From positions 1 to 64,000 of the forward strand of contig NC_011774.1 in the NCBI RefSeq assembly GCF_000021305.1: a stretch of 64,000 nucleotides of DNA, written 5' to 3'. Origin of the DNA: Bacillus cereus G9842 (GTDB taxonomy: Bacteria; Bacillota; Bacilli; Bacillales; Bacillaceae_G). Below, piece after piece: positions 33,850 to 46,000 of this stretch (positions are counted from its first letter, which is position 1; each line of letters starts with the position of its first letter). The position numbers and the translations under genes were made by a program. The notes below the pieces were generated by a model, which saw only the letters and a list, made by a program, of their open reading frames with translations, ran no database searches and had not been told where the DNA came from.

Positions 33850-34704
33850 ATGCAAGAATTACGTTTTGAAGACTATAGGAACAAACAAAGAGAGACAGAG
33901 CGATTCTATAGAAGTCCTGAGGAAAGACAAGAGACAAAATTTATTAGAAATTTTGGAATGAGAATTATAGGGACAGCAAATGCGTTCACTGTAAGAGATG
34001 GAACAGATGTATTTGGTAAAAACATTCAGTTTCTTAATACAAAAGGGAAAATAATCCATTATCCTGTAGAAAAAAATTCAAATAATCAAAGTCCATTAAT
34101 TGTAAGAAAAAAAGATGAAATAGCTATCAACAGGATGCGAGGAATACAGGGGAACGAAGATAGTATTCAAGTAATGGATGAACATCATCAATTAGCGAAA
34201 CAAGAAAGACCAGAACAAATAGAAACCTTAAAAGTATTTTCTGAAAATCAAGAGAGAGTTCATAAGGGGATTTTTGGTGATAGGATAAAAGAGCTAAAAT
34301 CATTAGAATATTACATGAAAAAATATGGTATTCCTGAATGGGCTTGGGAAGGTCAACGTCCAGGGTATGATTTAAATAATGTAAAAGTAAATAAAGTAGA
34401 AGGGGCTAAAGGCAATTTTAAGTTTAGAGAAAGTAATAACGAATTATTTCGTTGGGCCCCAGGTTTACATGAAGATAAAGAGGACTTAAATATTATTTCT
34501 AAAGAGGAAAATTCTAGTTTTGAGGGATTTAATATTCTAAAAAAAAGTCTTATAAATAATTTACAAGGGACAGGATTAAGAAATATACAAGTTAAAGTTA
34601 CACCCTCACATGGCACTGAAACATATGTAAACTTCTCTTATCATGAAGATCGAAGAGAAGAAATAGAAAATCACTTGAAGAAATATGCAAATCGTTATGT
34701 ATAA
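33850..34704 (+). CDS. Hypothetical protein before the tape-measure gene, 284 aa
   Basis: A hydrophilic, charged protein with no membrane segment. It contains WAWEGQRPGYDLNNVKVNKV and ends in a strand-helix unit, QVKVTPSHGTETYVNFSYHE, resembling a small alpha/beta domain. The start is uncertain: ATG 33850 follows AGAGGAG with long spacing, TTG 33841 with short spacing. It lies between the chaperones and the giant tail gene, so a tail-assembly role is likely; no family was recognised. Confidence 0.55.
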   Translation: MQELRFEDYRNKQRETERFYRSPEERQETKFIRNFGMRIIGTANAFTVRDGTDVFGKNIQFLNTKGKIIHYPVEKNSNNQSPLIVRKKDEIAINRMRGIQGNEDSIQVMDEHHQLAKQERPEQIETLKVFSENQERVHKGIFGDRIKELKSLEYYMKKYGIPEWAWEGQRPGYDLNNVKVNKVEGAKGNFKFRESNNELFRWAPGLHEDKEDLNIISKEENSSFEGFNILKKSLINNLQGTGLRNIQVKVTPSHGTETYVNFSYHEDRREEIENHLKKYANRYV

Positions 34705-34719
34705 AAGGATGTGGGTTCC

Positions 34720-37700
34720 ATGGATATTAATCAATTTAAAGCGAGCTTACCCATAGATCTAAGGGTAAGTGTTGTTCTTCCAAAACAGAATGATTTTAAA
34801 GCTGACGATACTAGTAATGCATTATACTCGACTCATAGTATTGATAAAGAATATGAAAATAAAATACTAAACTATATTACTAAATTAAATCTTGATAAGG
34901 CTTCAAGGAGAGAAGAAATAGAAGAGTTAATTTGCAAGAAAGAATCCCTATTTCACACAGGAAAAAAGGTAATGCAAGTTAATCCTTTTAAATCTACATA
35001 TATAGAACAAAAGAGATTGGAACAATTTCAAAACTTTGTAAGAACAGCTAATTATTATGTATTTAATTTTGAAATACATGGTGATAGTCAAGAACGTATA
35101 AAACCTTATGGTTTATCTGAAATTTCCTTAAATGAATATGATAAAAGTGGAAAACTATTAAAAGGAACAGGATTTAATGGGGTTATTCATCAGAATAAGG
35201 ATGTAATAGAGTATTTGCAAAATAAGATAATTGGAATTAAGCATGATAAAAATATATATAACTCTTACAATGAATGGGAAAAACGATCATTAGTGAATTT
35301 AATGCGCTACTCGTCTTATAAAACAGGGGAGGATACTCCATTTTCATATACAGGGGGAGTAATTAAGCATCATTCTATTATCAAGTCTGTATTCGATTTT
35401 AATGACCAAATTGATAATGCAAAAATTGTTAAGCATATGAATCGATATATCCCATATATGGAGAGTGGACTAAACAATATGACTAAATTAGGTCACTCAC
35501 CTAAAGAAGCAATGCAAGCCGTTATAAAAATAATGAATGCTAATAAAGAAAAATATTTTGTAAGTTACAATGGAAATAAATTTGATATGCAAGTTATGGA
35601 TGCATTCGCTCAAAATTTAAATTTAAAGATCCCAAAAGGTGTTAAGTATTTAGATTATTTGAATGTAATTCGTACAGCTTATACGGATTCTAATGATTTA
35701 AAGAAAAAAATGAATCCGAAATATAATTCCCTATTAAATCCATATGATAAAGATAACTTAGTAGCTTATCAACATGTGTTAGGGAGTGATATACAAGATA
35801 CTATACAGAATGCTACAGACTATACTGCAAAGTTAATTGCGAAATCAAGAAAACATATTTTAAATAAATTAGAATCAACTTATTCTCCAAGAGCACAACG
35901 TTTTAAGGTTCATAAAACAAAGATGAAATGGGAAGATAAAAAATTAAATAATGGTCAAATTTTATTTGCTTTAGGGGATGTACAAGTTTACCAAGACGAT
36001 AATGACTCGTTTAAAGTAGGATTTGACGACGAAGGTCACATTATTAATAAATCTACCAGTGTCACTGAAACGATAATTAATGCAAAGACTTTGTATCAGT
36101 TTGCTGGTGTTCACGATATGAGTGATGGAGACGAGAAAAAATTAGCTTTTCGTTTCTTTAACCCGAAAAAGAATGAATTGTCTTATATAGTTAGAAAAGG
36201 AAAAAATGCTTTTTCGGAACTAAAAGATTTTATTTTTAATCGATTTTATGATGGGGAGAATATTAATCCGCAAAAAAAAATTGAAATTAAACATCAAAGT
36301 ATGTCTAATCATGCCTATAAAAATTATAATAGCTTTTTTAGTTTAGATGGAACGGAAGAAAGTTTAAAAATTAGTAATGGTGAAATAGTAGAAAATAGAA
36401 CAAATGGTTTTTTAGGTTTAAAGCGAATGCTTGAAAATGTCAAGGTTATGCAAGAGTATTTAGAAGGTGCCGGGAAAAGTCGTGCCGAAAAAATTAAAGA
36501 ACTAATTAGAAATGGATATAGCAGAAAGCGTGCTAAAAAGGAAGTAGCCAGAATAAGTACGGCTACTAATATTATCAAAAAAATGGACTTTTATAGTTTA
36601 TGGGATGATCATAAAAAGCAATATACCTTTAATGAATCTGAAAAGAATGCGTTCTTTAAAATGTATAAGAGATTGATAGATGAAAAACCATATTTAATTG
36701 AAACAGTACAAAAAATTGAAGAGACATTTCATTTAGATACTCAACGAACAGTAAAAAAATTGAATTTGGCAGATAGAAAAAAAGCACTAGAATCTATAAA
36801 TCAAAAAAGAAATATTGCTTTAAATAAATATTGGCATTTACTTTCTGATAGAGCAGGAGTACCTAAGGAAGCTGACGTTGGAGTAAATGAACATCATTTT
36901 ATTAAATTTGAGACTGAAGACTCTGCACGTAATAGCATCTATGATTATGTTCAAAGAGGCGTAAGAGATGGGAAGGATAGACAATCGTTAATCAAAGAGC
37001 GGCTAATGAATTTAGCGAAAAACTTAGAATCTCAAGGTAGGATAGATAAAAAACAAAGTAATAATTATACAAAACTAATTATGGATTCTGAATCCCCGAG
37101 GACAACAAGTGAAATTGCAATAGATATAAGTAAACTTAATTATGATAAAAACACAAAAGAAGGAATAATTCCTTCTATAAATGAAAATACAAAGAAACGT
37201 AGTCTGTTAGAAAATAAAGAAATCATTAAGCAAGCAATCCAAGCTACTGAAAAAATTTTTTTATCATTTCATGAGAACTCTATGTCGGAAAAGACAATAG
37301 AGTTAAGTAAACATTTAACGAAACACTTAGACATATTTGATAGAGAAAGATTTTCTCGGCTGGGCCTTAATAATTCTCAATATTTAGATAAGTTCGTTTC
37401 TGGTGTGAAAAAGCATGATTTTACAAAAAACATTACTTTTACTATGGATCCAAATAAAGCTATGAAATTATTTGTTTATGATAATCCAAATAATAAAAAT
37501 GTACAAAAACAATTGCATTATGAAGTACAAGCAAATAATGCAGTAGAATTTATAATGCCGTTAATCAATAATAAGGTTCATCAAATAGATGGTTTTAATC
37601 TAAACATGCATAGTGATACAGGACTAAATTTAAATAGGGCTAAAAAAGCAGTGCAGGAATATACAGGGGAAACGGCTCATGTTATGAATGCAGCTAATAA

Positions 37701-40053
37701 TGGCAACTATGAAGAAGCCAATAAAAGAGCTAAGCAAATATTTGAAAATGAGACAGAAAATATATCAAGTATTTCAAGAAGGATGAAACTTGGCGTCAGT
37801 AGTATGCTTAATGATATTAAGACGGTTAAAAAACATGAAATGTTTGAAAGTAAAGAAGGTAATAATCTATCAAAAGAATTTGAGTATATCAACCAAGATA
37901 GCTCCATTTACTATTTAAAGTCTCCACGTTTATATGAAGAGCAAGAAATAGTAAATAACAATTTTTTAAATGAGAAAGGGATTAATAAGGGTTTCAATAA
38001 GAAGCGTATTAAAACAGCAACAAGTTCTAAAGGTGTTACGGAAATCGTCAATCTAGATGCATTAGATAAAGTATTATTTGGATTTGAGGGAAATAACCAG
38101 CCAATACATGATTTATATGATGTCTTTAATTTGAAAGGTGAAGGCATAGGATTTTTAAAAGGAAAGACATTTGAACATAATCATTCAGAAATATTAAAAA
38201 GGAATTTTCATGAGTTCCGAAATATAATGCCTACTTTAGACCACCTATTCTATAAGAAAATATTAGTTACTGGGTTCAGTTCCCTACTAGAGCAATATAA
38301 AGATAAGCATGTATACTCAGGTACAATGTTAAGTCAAGATAAGGTAGAGAGTTTAACTGAAAGATATGAATACCATGAATTGGAGAATCAGCATAGATGT
38401 GGGTCAGAGTTTTCCATGGTTAGAAGAAATGATGGTATAGAACAGAAAGATAAAGCTATATTTAATCGTAATGAGAAAAATAACGTTAAAGAGATTAATC
38501 AGTTATTTACCCCATTGACCAATTTAGATGTTCCTGATGGAGATATTCAATTGAGAAAGTTTCCAAAGCATGTTTTAAGTATATATCCAAAAATAGACGA
38601 TAGTATATCAACACCAACACCTATAGAGGAAGAAAATCAACTTTATGGTCAATTACAATTACAAGGTTTTGTAAGTAGACGAGATCATCATGGCATTAAA
38701 GGGTTAATGCATTCAAAATATATGTTATCTGATGATGTTTATAAAGTTAATATGAACATATTTAAATCGAGTTTATCTAATTTGATGGATTTTAATACTC
38801 TGTTGAAATTGCAAGATATATATAAAGAAAAGAAAGATACTGTCATTTCAAGAAATATGTCTGAAAAGATGGGATGGGGGTCCAAATTAGAGGGTAGTAA
38901 GCACAGGTATAATACAAATGTACATTATCATCATACCTTACATAACGGAATGCCATTTACAAAGATAATTATAAATAATGATGTGAACACAAGTGAAGTT
39001 TATAGAACTTTCTTGTCACCTATTCTTTCAGATACCGACTTCAAGAGCTATTATTCTTACATTAGTGGTTCGTTAGGTGAAAGTGAATATAGTAGGTCAA
39101 GTTTACAGAATGTGGTTGAAGATAATATGAAACATACTGGAAAAACTTTTGTAGATATCTCTAGAAAGATAGTCTCAAAGGCGGGTCAGATGACAAGAGA
39201 CTCAGCAATTAACTTAAACGCATTTATAAATCGGGAATTTAGTAATATTCAGCAAATAAATGAAACAATGAAAGAATTTGGACATGGTCTAAAGCGAGAA
39301 TTAATTGATGCGAAACGTGGGGCAAGGTCAACGGGACTTGAGATGATTAATGCAGCCTATAAACATGAGTTTAATTTAGAAAAATTAAATGAGCGCGAAT
39401 ATCTTAATGGGAAAGTTACACGGTTTAATAAAACCTCAGGAGAGTTTTCTAATTTTAGGCACAGGATGTTTGATAAGCATCAAAATATAGAGGTATCAAA
39501 AGGAAGTCTGGAAGGAATAAAAAGTGTTTCAGAATTGGCCCAAACATTAATGCAACAAAAAGGGGGAAATACGAAAAACCTTATTAATAGAATAAGAAAT
39601 AAAGTTATTGATAAAGGGACAGGTATTGTATTACAAGCCTCTGAGAAAGCTAATGATTTATTAGATACAGTAAGAAATATGAATCAGGAAAAAACAATGA
39701 GAATGGGTGATGCACTTGCCCTAGGTGGAATAACATCGTACAATATTATTAGTGATAAAAAATCTGTAATGCATTACAATAGTTCGAGTCGTGGAGATTA
39801 TGAATCAAGAAAGCAAGACCATGTACCATCGATAGAAATGCCAAATGAAAGTTATGTAAATCAAAATGCTTCCATCAGTATTCAAGCAACAGGAAGTAAC
39901 ATGGATAAAAAACAATTTTCTAATATAGTTGAACACAGTATGAGGGAAATAGGCATGAGTGCAGGACCAACTAGAATTACAGTGAATCATAATGACAACA
40001 CAAAACAATTAAATCGTATTTGGTATAGAGATAAAGTACGACAAAATATGTAG
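34720..40053 (+). CDS. Giant tail protein (tape-measure position) with degenerate DnaQ-type exonuclease domain, 1777 aa
   Basis: The protein follows the tail chaperones, where the tape measure is expected, and most of it is helical and charged. Residues 110-375 look like a DEDD exonuclease. Motif I is YYVFNFEIHG (Asn116 replaces the first Asp, Glu118 kept) and motif II is VSYNGNKFDMQVM (Asp289 kept). LDYLNVIRTAY follows. Motif III is DTIQNATDYTAKLI (Gln363 in place of His, Asp367 kept). With two of the catalytic residues changed it is probably inactive, or it uses a metal site in another way. Ser/Thr/Asn-rich helical repeats fill the rest. The start is ATG 34720, 9 nt after AAAGG. The tape-measure role is inferred from position; length is lower than some giant tails would need. 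Confidence 0.65.
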   Translation: MDINQFKASLPIDLRVSVVLPKQNDFKADDTSNALYSTHSIDKEYENKILNYITKLNLDKASRREEIEELICKKESLFHTGKKVMQVNPFKSTYIEQKRLEQFQNFVRTANYYVFNFEIHGDSQERIKPYGLSEISLNEYDKSGKLLKGTGFNGVIHQNKDVIEYLQNKIIGIKHDKNIYNSYNEWEKRSLVNLMRYSSYKTGEDTPFSYTGGVIKHHSIIKSVFDFNDQIDNAKIVKHMNRYIPYMESGLNNMTKLGHSPKEAMQAVIKIMNANKEKYFVSYNGNKFDMQVMDAFAQNLNLKIPKGVKYLDYLNVIRTAYTDSNDLKKKMNPKYNSLLNPYDKDNLVAYQHVLGSDIQDTIQNATDYTAKLIAKSRKHILNKLESTYSPRAQRFKVHKTKMKWEDKKLNNGQILFALGDVQVYQDDNDSFKVGFDDEGHIINKSTSVTETIINAKTLYQFAGVHDMSDGDEKKLAFRFFNPKKNELSYIVRKGKNAFSELKDFIFNRFYDGENINPQKKIEIKHQSMSNHAYKNYNSFFSLDGTEESLKISNGEIVENRTNGFLGLKRMLENVKVMQEYLEGAGKSRAEKIKELIRNGYSRKRAKKEVARISTATNIIKKMDFYSLWDDHKKQYTFNESEKNAFFKMYKRLIDEKPYLIETVQKIEETFHLDTQRTVKKLNLADRKKALESINQKRNIALNKYWHLLSDRAGVPKEADVGVNEHHFIKFETEDSARNSIYDYVQRGVRDGKDRQSLIKERLMNLAKNLESQGRIDKKQSNNYTKLIMDSESPRTTSEIAIDISKLNYDKNTKEGIIPSINENTKKRSLLENKEIIKQAIQATEKIFLSFHENSMSEKTIELSKHLTKHLDIFDRERFSRLGLNNSQYLDKFVSGVKKHDFTKNITFTMDPNKAMKLFVYDNPNNKNVQKQLHYEVQANNAVEFIMPLINNKVHQIDGFNLNMHSDTGLNLNRAKKAVQEYTGETAHVMNAANNGNYEEANKRAKQIFENETENISSISRRMKLGVSSMLNDIKTVKKHEMFESKEGNNLSKEFEYINQDSSIYYLKSPRLYEEQEIVNNNFLNEKGINKGFNKKRIKTATSSKGVTEIVNLDALDKVLFGFEGNNQPIHDLYDVFNLKGEGIGFLKGKTFEHNHSEILKRNFHEFRNIMPTLDHLFYKKILVTGFSSLLEQYKDKHVYSGTMLSQDKVESLTERYEYHELENQHRCGSEFSMVRRNDGIEQKDKAIFNRNEKNNVKEINQLFTPLTNLDVPDGDIQLRKFPKHVLSIYPKIDDSISTPTPIEEENQLYGQLQLQGFVSRRDHHGIKGLMHSKYMLSDDVYKVNMNIFKSSLSNLMDFNTLLKLQDIYKEKKDTVISRNMSEKMGWGSKLEGSKHRYNTNVHYHHTLHNGMPFTKIIINNDVNTSEVYRTFLSPILSDTDFKSYYSYISGSLGESEYSRSSLQNVVEDNMKHTGKTFVDISRKIVSKAGQMTRDSAINLNAFINREFSNIQQINETMKEFGHGLKRELIDAKRGARSTGLEMINAAYKHEFNLEKLNEREYLNGKVTRFNKTSGEFSNFRHRMFDKHQNIEVSKGSLEGIKSVSELAQTLMQQKGGNTKNLINRIRNKVIDKGTGIVLQASEKANDLLDTVRNMNQEKTMRMGDALALGGITSYNIISDKKSVMHYNSSSRGDYESRKQDHVPSIEMPNESYVNQNASISIQATGSNMDKKQFSNIVEHSMREIGMSAGPTRITVNHNDNTKQLNRIWYRDKVRQNM

Positions 40054-40064
40054 GGGGAATGATT

Positions 40065-43000
40065 ATGCCAGTTACTCAGAGAACTCCTTATGGGAGCTTG
40101 CTTGAACATCATTTACGCATAGGAGATACAGCGTTTTTTGTACCACCTACCGCGATTAGTATACACCGTCAAATGAAAAATGAACGTGTAAAAATTCTGC
40201 GTGCTAGAAATAGTTTACCTAAAGAATCGGGGCACTTTGACAGGGTGATTGAAATCACCCTGTTTTTCCCTGATAAAGATCATATGAATGAAGAACTTAG
40301 ACCTTTATTATCTCAAGTAAAAAAATGTCCGTTTTTACCAATAGAAAATACATATTTAAATGATATTCATAAGATTGATGCGGTTACTGTTTCTGGAATA
40401 ACGGTTCAAACAACACCGGGATTTCCACAAACTTTACAAGCTCAAATACAATTATATTCATTTGAGCCTTATTCATATATTTCAGATGATGAGGATAGAA
40501 CATATGATGAGATGTTTGATTGGCCACTGTTTAGATGGCATTATCAAAGAAATTTAAATCCTCAAAATGCGAAATCTTTTCGTTCTTATTATGAACCTTT
40601 ATATAAAGAATTAGATAATGATTTTAAATTTAGAATAGCCGCTGAAGATGATTTAGTTAAGATGAACAAATGGAATAATGAGAAGAAAAAACTGATTAAG
40701 AGTTATATTGAAGAGAAGCAAGAAGATTATCTGGATACAGGAAAACTAGAGAAACAATTCAATAAAGATATTGATGCATTTTATGAAAAGGCAATGTTTG
40801 AACATGACGTAGGTTACGAAGAGTGGGATTTACCTAACTTAACATTAACTGATTTGTCTATAGGATTTGAAAACACCATTACTTCTGTTCAACTACAACA
40901 TGATGAATCTCCTACGCATCAGTATATGGGATCTCAGGATACAGTAATCACGGGAAAGTTTACTACTCATGATATGGAGTCTATTGCAAGCTTAGAAGGG
41001 CTAATGAGAAGAACTTCTTATTTAATTCGTACCTATCATAAAGAGATGGCGAATGGATTTCTAGATTTTGATAATCAGCTTGCAAGATTATTTGGAGTAA
41101 AAAATGTAACTATTGAAGATATGCAAACAAATACTGTGCCAGGAATGCCAGGGATGTTTGAAGTCACTTTAACAATGATTGCATACAATCGAGCAGAAAA
41201 AAAGATGAATGAGGTTAAATGGTTATCAGAGACTGCTAAATGGGATATTAATAAATTTGAGAATCAAGGAGTCTTGAGTCTTTTAACAAGCTTAAATCCA
41301 GCTACAATGTTTGAAGACGGAATAGGTGATAATCCATTAAATAGATGGGCTCAATTTTTTGCGGATAGACCGGCAGCGAAAGAAGCATGGGTGGGATTAA
41401 GATCATTCTTAGGAGGTTCTAATGTTCAAGCGGATGCAAAAAAACAAGCCATTTATGAGGAATCCATACAAAAGTTCTTTGCAGCGGCTGAAGTATATCC
41501 TGACTTAGAACTCCCTACTTATGGCGAAGTTGAGGAAGCTGGTTTTAAGGTAGAAAACTATAATAATGGTGTATTTGTAGATCCTGACTTTTTTATTAAG
41601 TACAAAAAAGGGACGTTATTCTTTGAGGATTTGGTTAATGTAGCACAACAAAATTATCAAACAGTATTGAGGGATGGTAAAGGCGGAGAAGCAAATATCA
41701 ACGGTGGTAATATTGAGAATATAAATGATATTACATCTGAAGAATTAAAGAATAGTAGAAAAGACTATGAGGATGCAGTAGGTAAAAATAAAGTTAGTTA
41801 TAGTGCTATCCCAGAAGAGCTTATTGATAAAAATAACCTTTCTGTGGCTCAAGCAGAAGCTCTTATTAGAGAAAAATCACAACAGTTTCATATTAATCAA
41901 AACTTTACAGTTGCATTTGCTAAGGCTCTAGATTCTGAATTAAAACAATTCTATGATGTAGGAACAAATACAAGGCAGGATAAAGTAGTAAATAGTAAAA
42001 CAAGTTCTCCTACTATGATGAATAAAAACTTTAAATACTATGTAAATAACGATGGATCTATAGATGGAGAATACATTGGGATAATGAAAGTCAGAAAAAT
42101 GTATGGTTCTAATGTAAATTTACTTGGTAAAAATATTGAATATAATGTTGAACAGGGTGTACGTAAGATGTCTCAATATTACACGGAACTAAACCAAATG
42201 CTTGCTAAATCAAATACGAGTGATAAAAAAATGTATCACGAAGAAAATGTATATGCTTGTTTTGGATTGAATACCAATAATGGTTGGGAGCAACAAAAGG
42301 TACGCTTTGCTGGGGTGGTTATGCTATATCTTGGTTATGATCGAGAATATGTAGATTTATTAAAAGATAATAAACAACCACCTAGAGAAGTTATCGACAT
42401 TATTAATAAAGTGTTGAATTCATCTTCTTATAATCCAGAATGGTCTGATCAAACCATCAAAGAAAAAACAAAAGATTTACCTGTGAAAGATTTTAAAACC
42501 ACAGGTCCAAACGGAAAAAAACAAGAACAAAACATGAAAGAAAGTGATTTCAAAGACGATAACCGAATACATACAGGTATGTTACATGACATGGTGAAAT
42601 ATGATATGCGTGGAAGATTAGTCAGAGCATTCCCTACATTTTTTCTGACATTTATTGATGAAGGAAAATATATGGGGACTGTTAAAATGTCCGATCAATT
42701 CTTTAATTATCAAGCTGTTATGGATATTACTTATACTAATAGCAGAAAAGAAGCTTCTAGTACATTGGCGATAGAGATGTGTAATATCTATGGAACATTG
42801 GATGACGCTGAAAAAGGTATGGATTTAACAAATACAAGTTGGTGTGAAGTCTTTAAAATGCTAACAATGCCTGGTGCGGTGGCTAAAGAAGCAGAGCGTT
42901 CACGACATAGGAACGCAAACTATTATAAGAGTATTATGCTGCGTACTGGCACACGTATTCATTTCAGAATGGGATATGGTTCAAACCCTATGAGTATGCC

Positions 43001-46000
43001 AACAATCATGAATGGAACAATAACATCTATTCAAAATAATGGGATTTCTCTTACAGTGATTGCGCAGGACGATGGAATTGAACTAACAAATAAAATTAGA
43101 GCAGATGTGAATGAAACTACAGAGGGTGGATTTTTATTTTCTAAGCAAGAACCAACAGAAATTGTAGATGAATTATTGACTGATTCAAGAGGCTTTTTTT
43201 CTAATCTTTGGGCTGGCTTATCTAATGATGAATTCCAAGAACATAGTTTAGGCATAATGCATTTTGGACATCAGCAAGCTCCACAAGGATGGGGTGAGCT
43301 TGGAGGATTCTTTGGAGGAGCAGCATTAGGGGCATCTGGAGGATTTCTAATTGGTGGACCAATGGGAGCAGCTATTGGCGGTGTTGCTGGAGGATTTATT
43401 GGTGGAGTAACATTTGGTAAGGATAGCCGAACTGTTGGAGAAATTAATATGAATATCTACCAAACCACGGGGCTAACAAACGAAGAGCATGATGGCTGGT
43501 GGAATAAAATTAAGGATGCATTTGGTATTGGGCAAGCAGATGAACCTGGTATTAATATTGGATTATTTGATAAGACCGTCTGGGATGTATTAAATATATG
43601 TGCGGCTGTTGGTGATGATCACATAGTTGCGGTTCATCCCTTTGGTTTTAGGAATACTATATTTTCTGGAAAGCCATATTTCCCGTTGCATTATGATTAT
43701 GTTGTGGATGGTGAAGAAGTTAAAGGTACTGCTTTGAAGCCATTTAGACAATTCCATGTTTACGATAGTGCAACAAGTATTATTGATAATTCAATAGAGA
43801 CTACTGAAGATAACATGTATACAGTAGCTGTTGGTTTATACATGAATGAAGGGGAGATGGATACAACCTCCCCAGTGTTTGTTGACACAAATATTTGGCC
43901 TGAAAAACAAAGAGTTGTAAACATTGATACGACAATGAATGCGCAAGGGGTTCGCATGATACAAAATATCCCTCTGATTGGTGGCTTACTAAATAAATTG
44001 CCTAAGTGGTATTACGATGAAGGAGTTGCTGTAAAAATAACAGCAGCAGGTTTAAGGGATTATGTAAAAGATATGTATGATGGCTATTTAACGGTTATGG
44101 GAGATCCATCTGTAAAGCCATTTGATCAAATGTGGATTAATGATGAGCATAATTCTATTTCAGGTCCTGCAGAGGTAAAGGAAGTAACACAAATTATGAA
44201 TCATGAACAAGGGTATGTTACTTTAATCAAACCGGATGTTGTAGTTGTTAATACAGACCGCCGTGCCATGACGTTACTTGCAAGTGTCCAAGCATTAGCA
44301 GGTAGCGCATTAATTACCCATACGTTACGTAAAAAATTAAGAACTTCTAAATACGCAGGACATTTACCAATTATGAATGCTTTATGGTCTTCTACAAAAA
44401 ATCGATTCGACAAGATGAAAGAGCGATTTGATACGAGCAAGCTAGGTCAAAAGTTTCAGGATAAGGTAACTGGTGGTAAGGCACCAAATGGCAAAGAGAT
44501 AGCTGCCGCTGATGAATTGAGAAAAGGTGGTATATCTTCCAAAGATATTGCGAGATGGTCCAAGAATGGATTACTTGAACAACTTGCTAAGCTAACAGGA
44601 GAAGAAGGCACAAACAACTTAAAGAATATATTCCAGAATTCTAGAGAGTTTGGCTATAACAGTTTTAAAAATGTAAAGATGAAAGCTAAAGGAAGTGCTC
44701 TAATTGCAAAAGGTTCTAAATCCATAGGTAAGGTATTAAAAGGTGGGCGTGGTGTTGTAACGTCTCTTTGGGCAGGTGCGCACATAACGGCAGGGCCAAT
44801 TGGTTGGCTAGGACTAGCCATAGAAGCTTTAGGAGTTCATATCCTTACATCAACAATTGGAGAATTTATTGAACGATGGTTATTTATGAGACAGGCATGT
44901 TTAATATCTCCATTACAAAAAAGCGGATTTGAATATACAGCAGGTATAAATGGACATAAGGGTTCTGTCATAGGGGATGCACCTGATTTTGTGCAAAAAA
45001 TTATAACAAATGATGTTTCTGCATTCCTTCTAGGATTTATTGGTGTGGATGCTTGGCAATTTAGAAATGATAATCTTCAAGAGCAAATGGGGATAAAGTC
45101 GGATACACCTACAGAACAACCTATTGATCTAACTAAATTAGCGAGTAACTTTTATAATACATTTAAAAAACAAGTATCGACTTCAGAAAAACTGTTTGAA
45201 CTTTATGATAAAGATCGCAAAGCAGCTTTAGAACAAATTAATAAGAGATTAGAATTGTTAGGAAAAAGGGATACAAAAGCAACATATGAAAAAGAAGAAA
45301 CATCTTGGGAAGAATGGAAGAATAAAATTAAAAACAAAATAACCGGTTGGTTTAAAGATCTGTGGGATAAAGTTACATCCTTCTTTGGAAGCAAAGATGA
45401 TGGTACTTGTGTTCCTGAGGGTGATGTACCGACAGATGGTAAAGCGAAAGGTCTTTCAAAATACTTTGATGTAATTGGTCCTAAGATTGAAGCTGAAGCA
45501 AAAGCACAAGGAATCGGATCGTATGCAGAGATATTAAAATCTTTAACTATGCAGGAGTCAGGCGGTAATTATCACAAACTCCCTGATGTGATGCAATCCT
45601 CAGAATCGATGGGAAAACCAATTGGGTATATTAAAGATGTAGATGCTAGTATTAAGCAAGGTGTAACGCACTTCAAGAACCAACTTGCAAGAGCAAAAGG
45701 TGATATCAAACTAGTATTGCAATCCTATAACTTCGGCGGTGGATTTATTGATTACTGTATGAGCAGAGGTGGAAAATACACATATGAATTAGCCTATAGT
45801 TTCTCAGAATCTATGGTTAAAAAAGTAGGTAGAATTTCAAGGATTCCACCAGGATACGGTGATTCTAAATATGTAGAACGAGTTTTACGTTACTATGATG
45901 GTAATTTGCCTGCTGGTGCATGTAAAGGTGGCGGGGCAGTTGGCGAAGGTTCTGGTGGTGCAAGTTCATGTCCACTTATAACAGGGAAAGAAGGGAAAAG

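Noticed and set aside
40053..40070. ATG at 40059 as start of the hub/lysin gene
   Set aside because: It touches the GGGGGA binding site; ATG 40065 has normal spacing.
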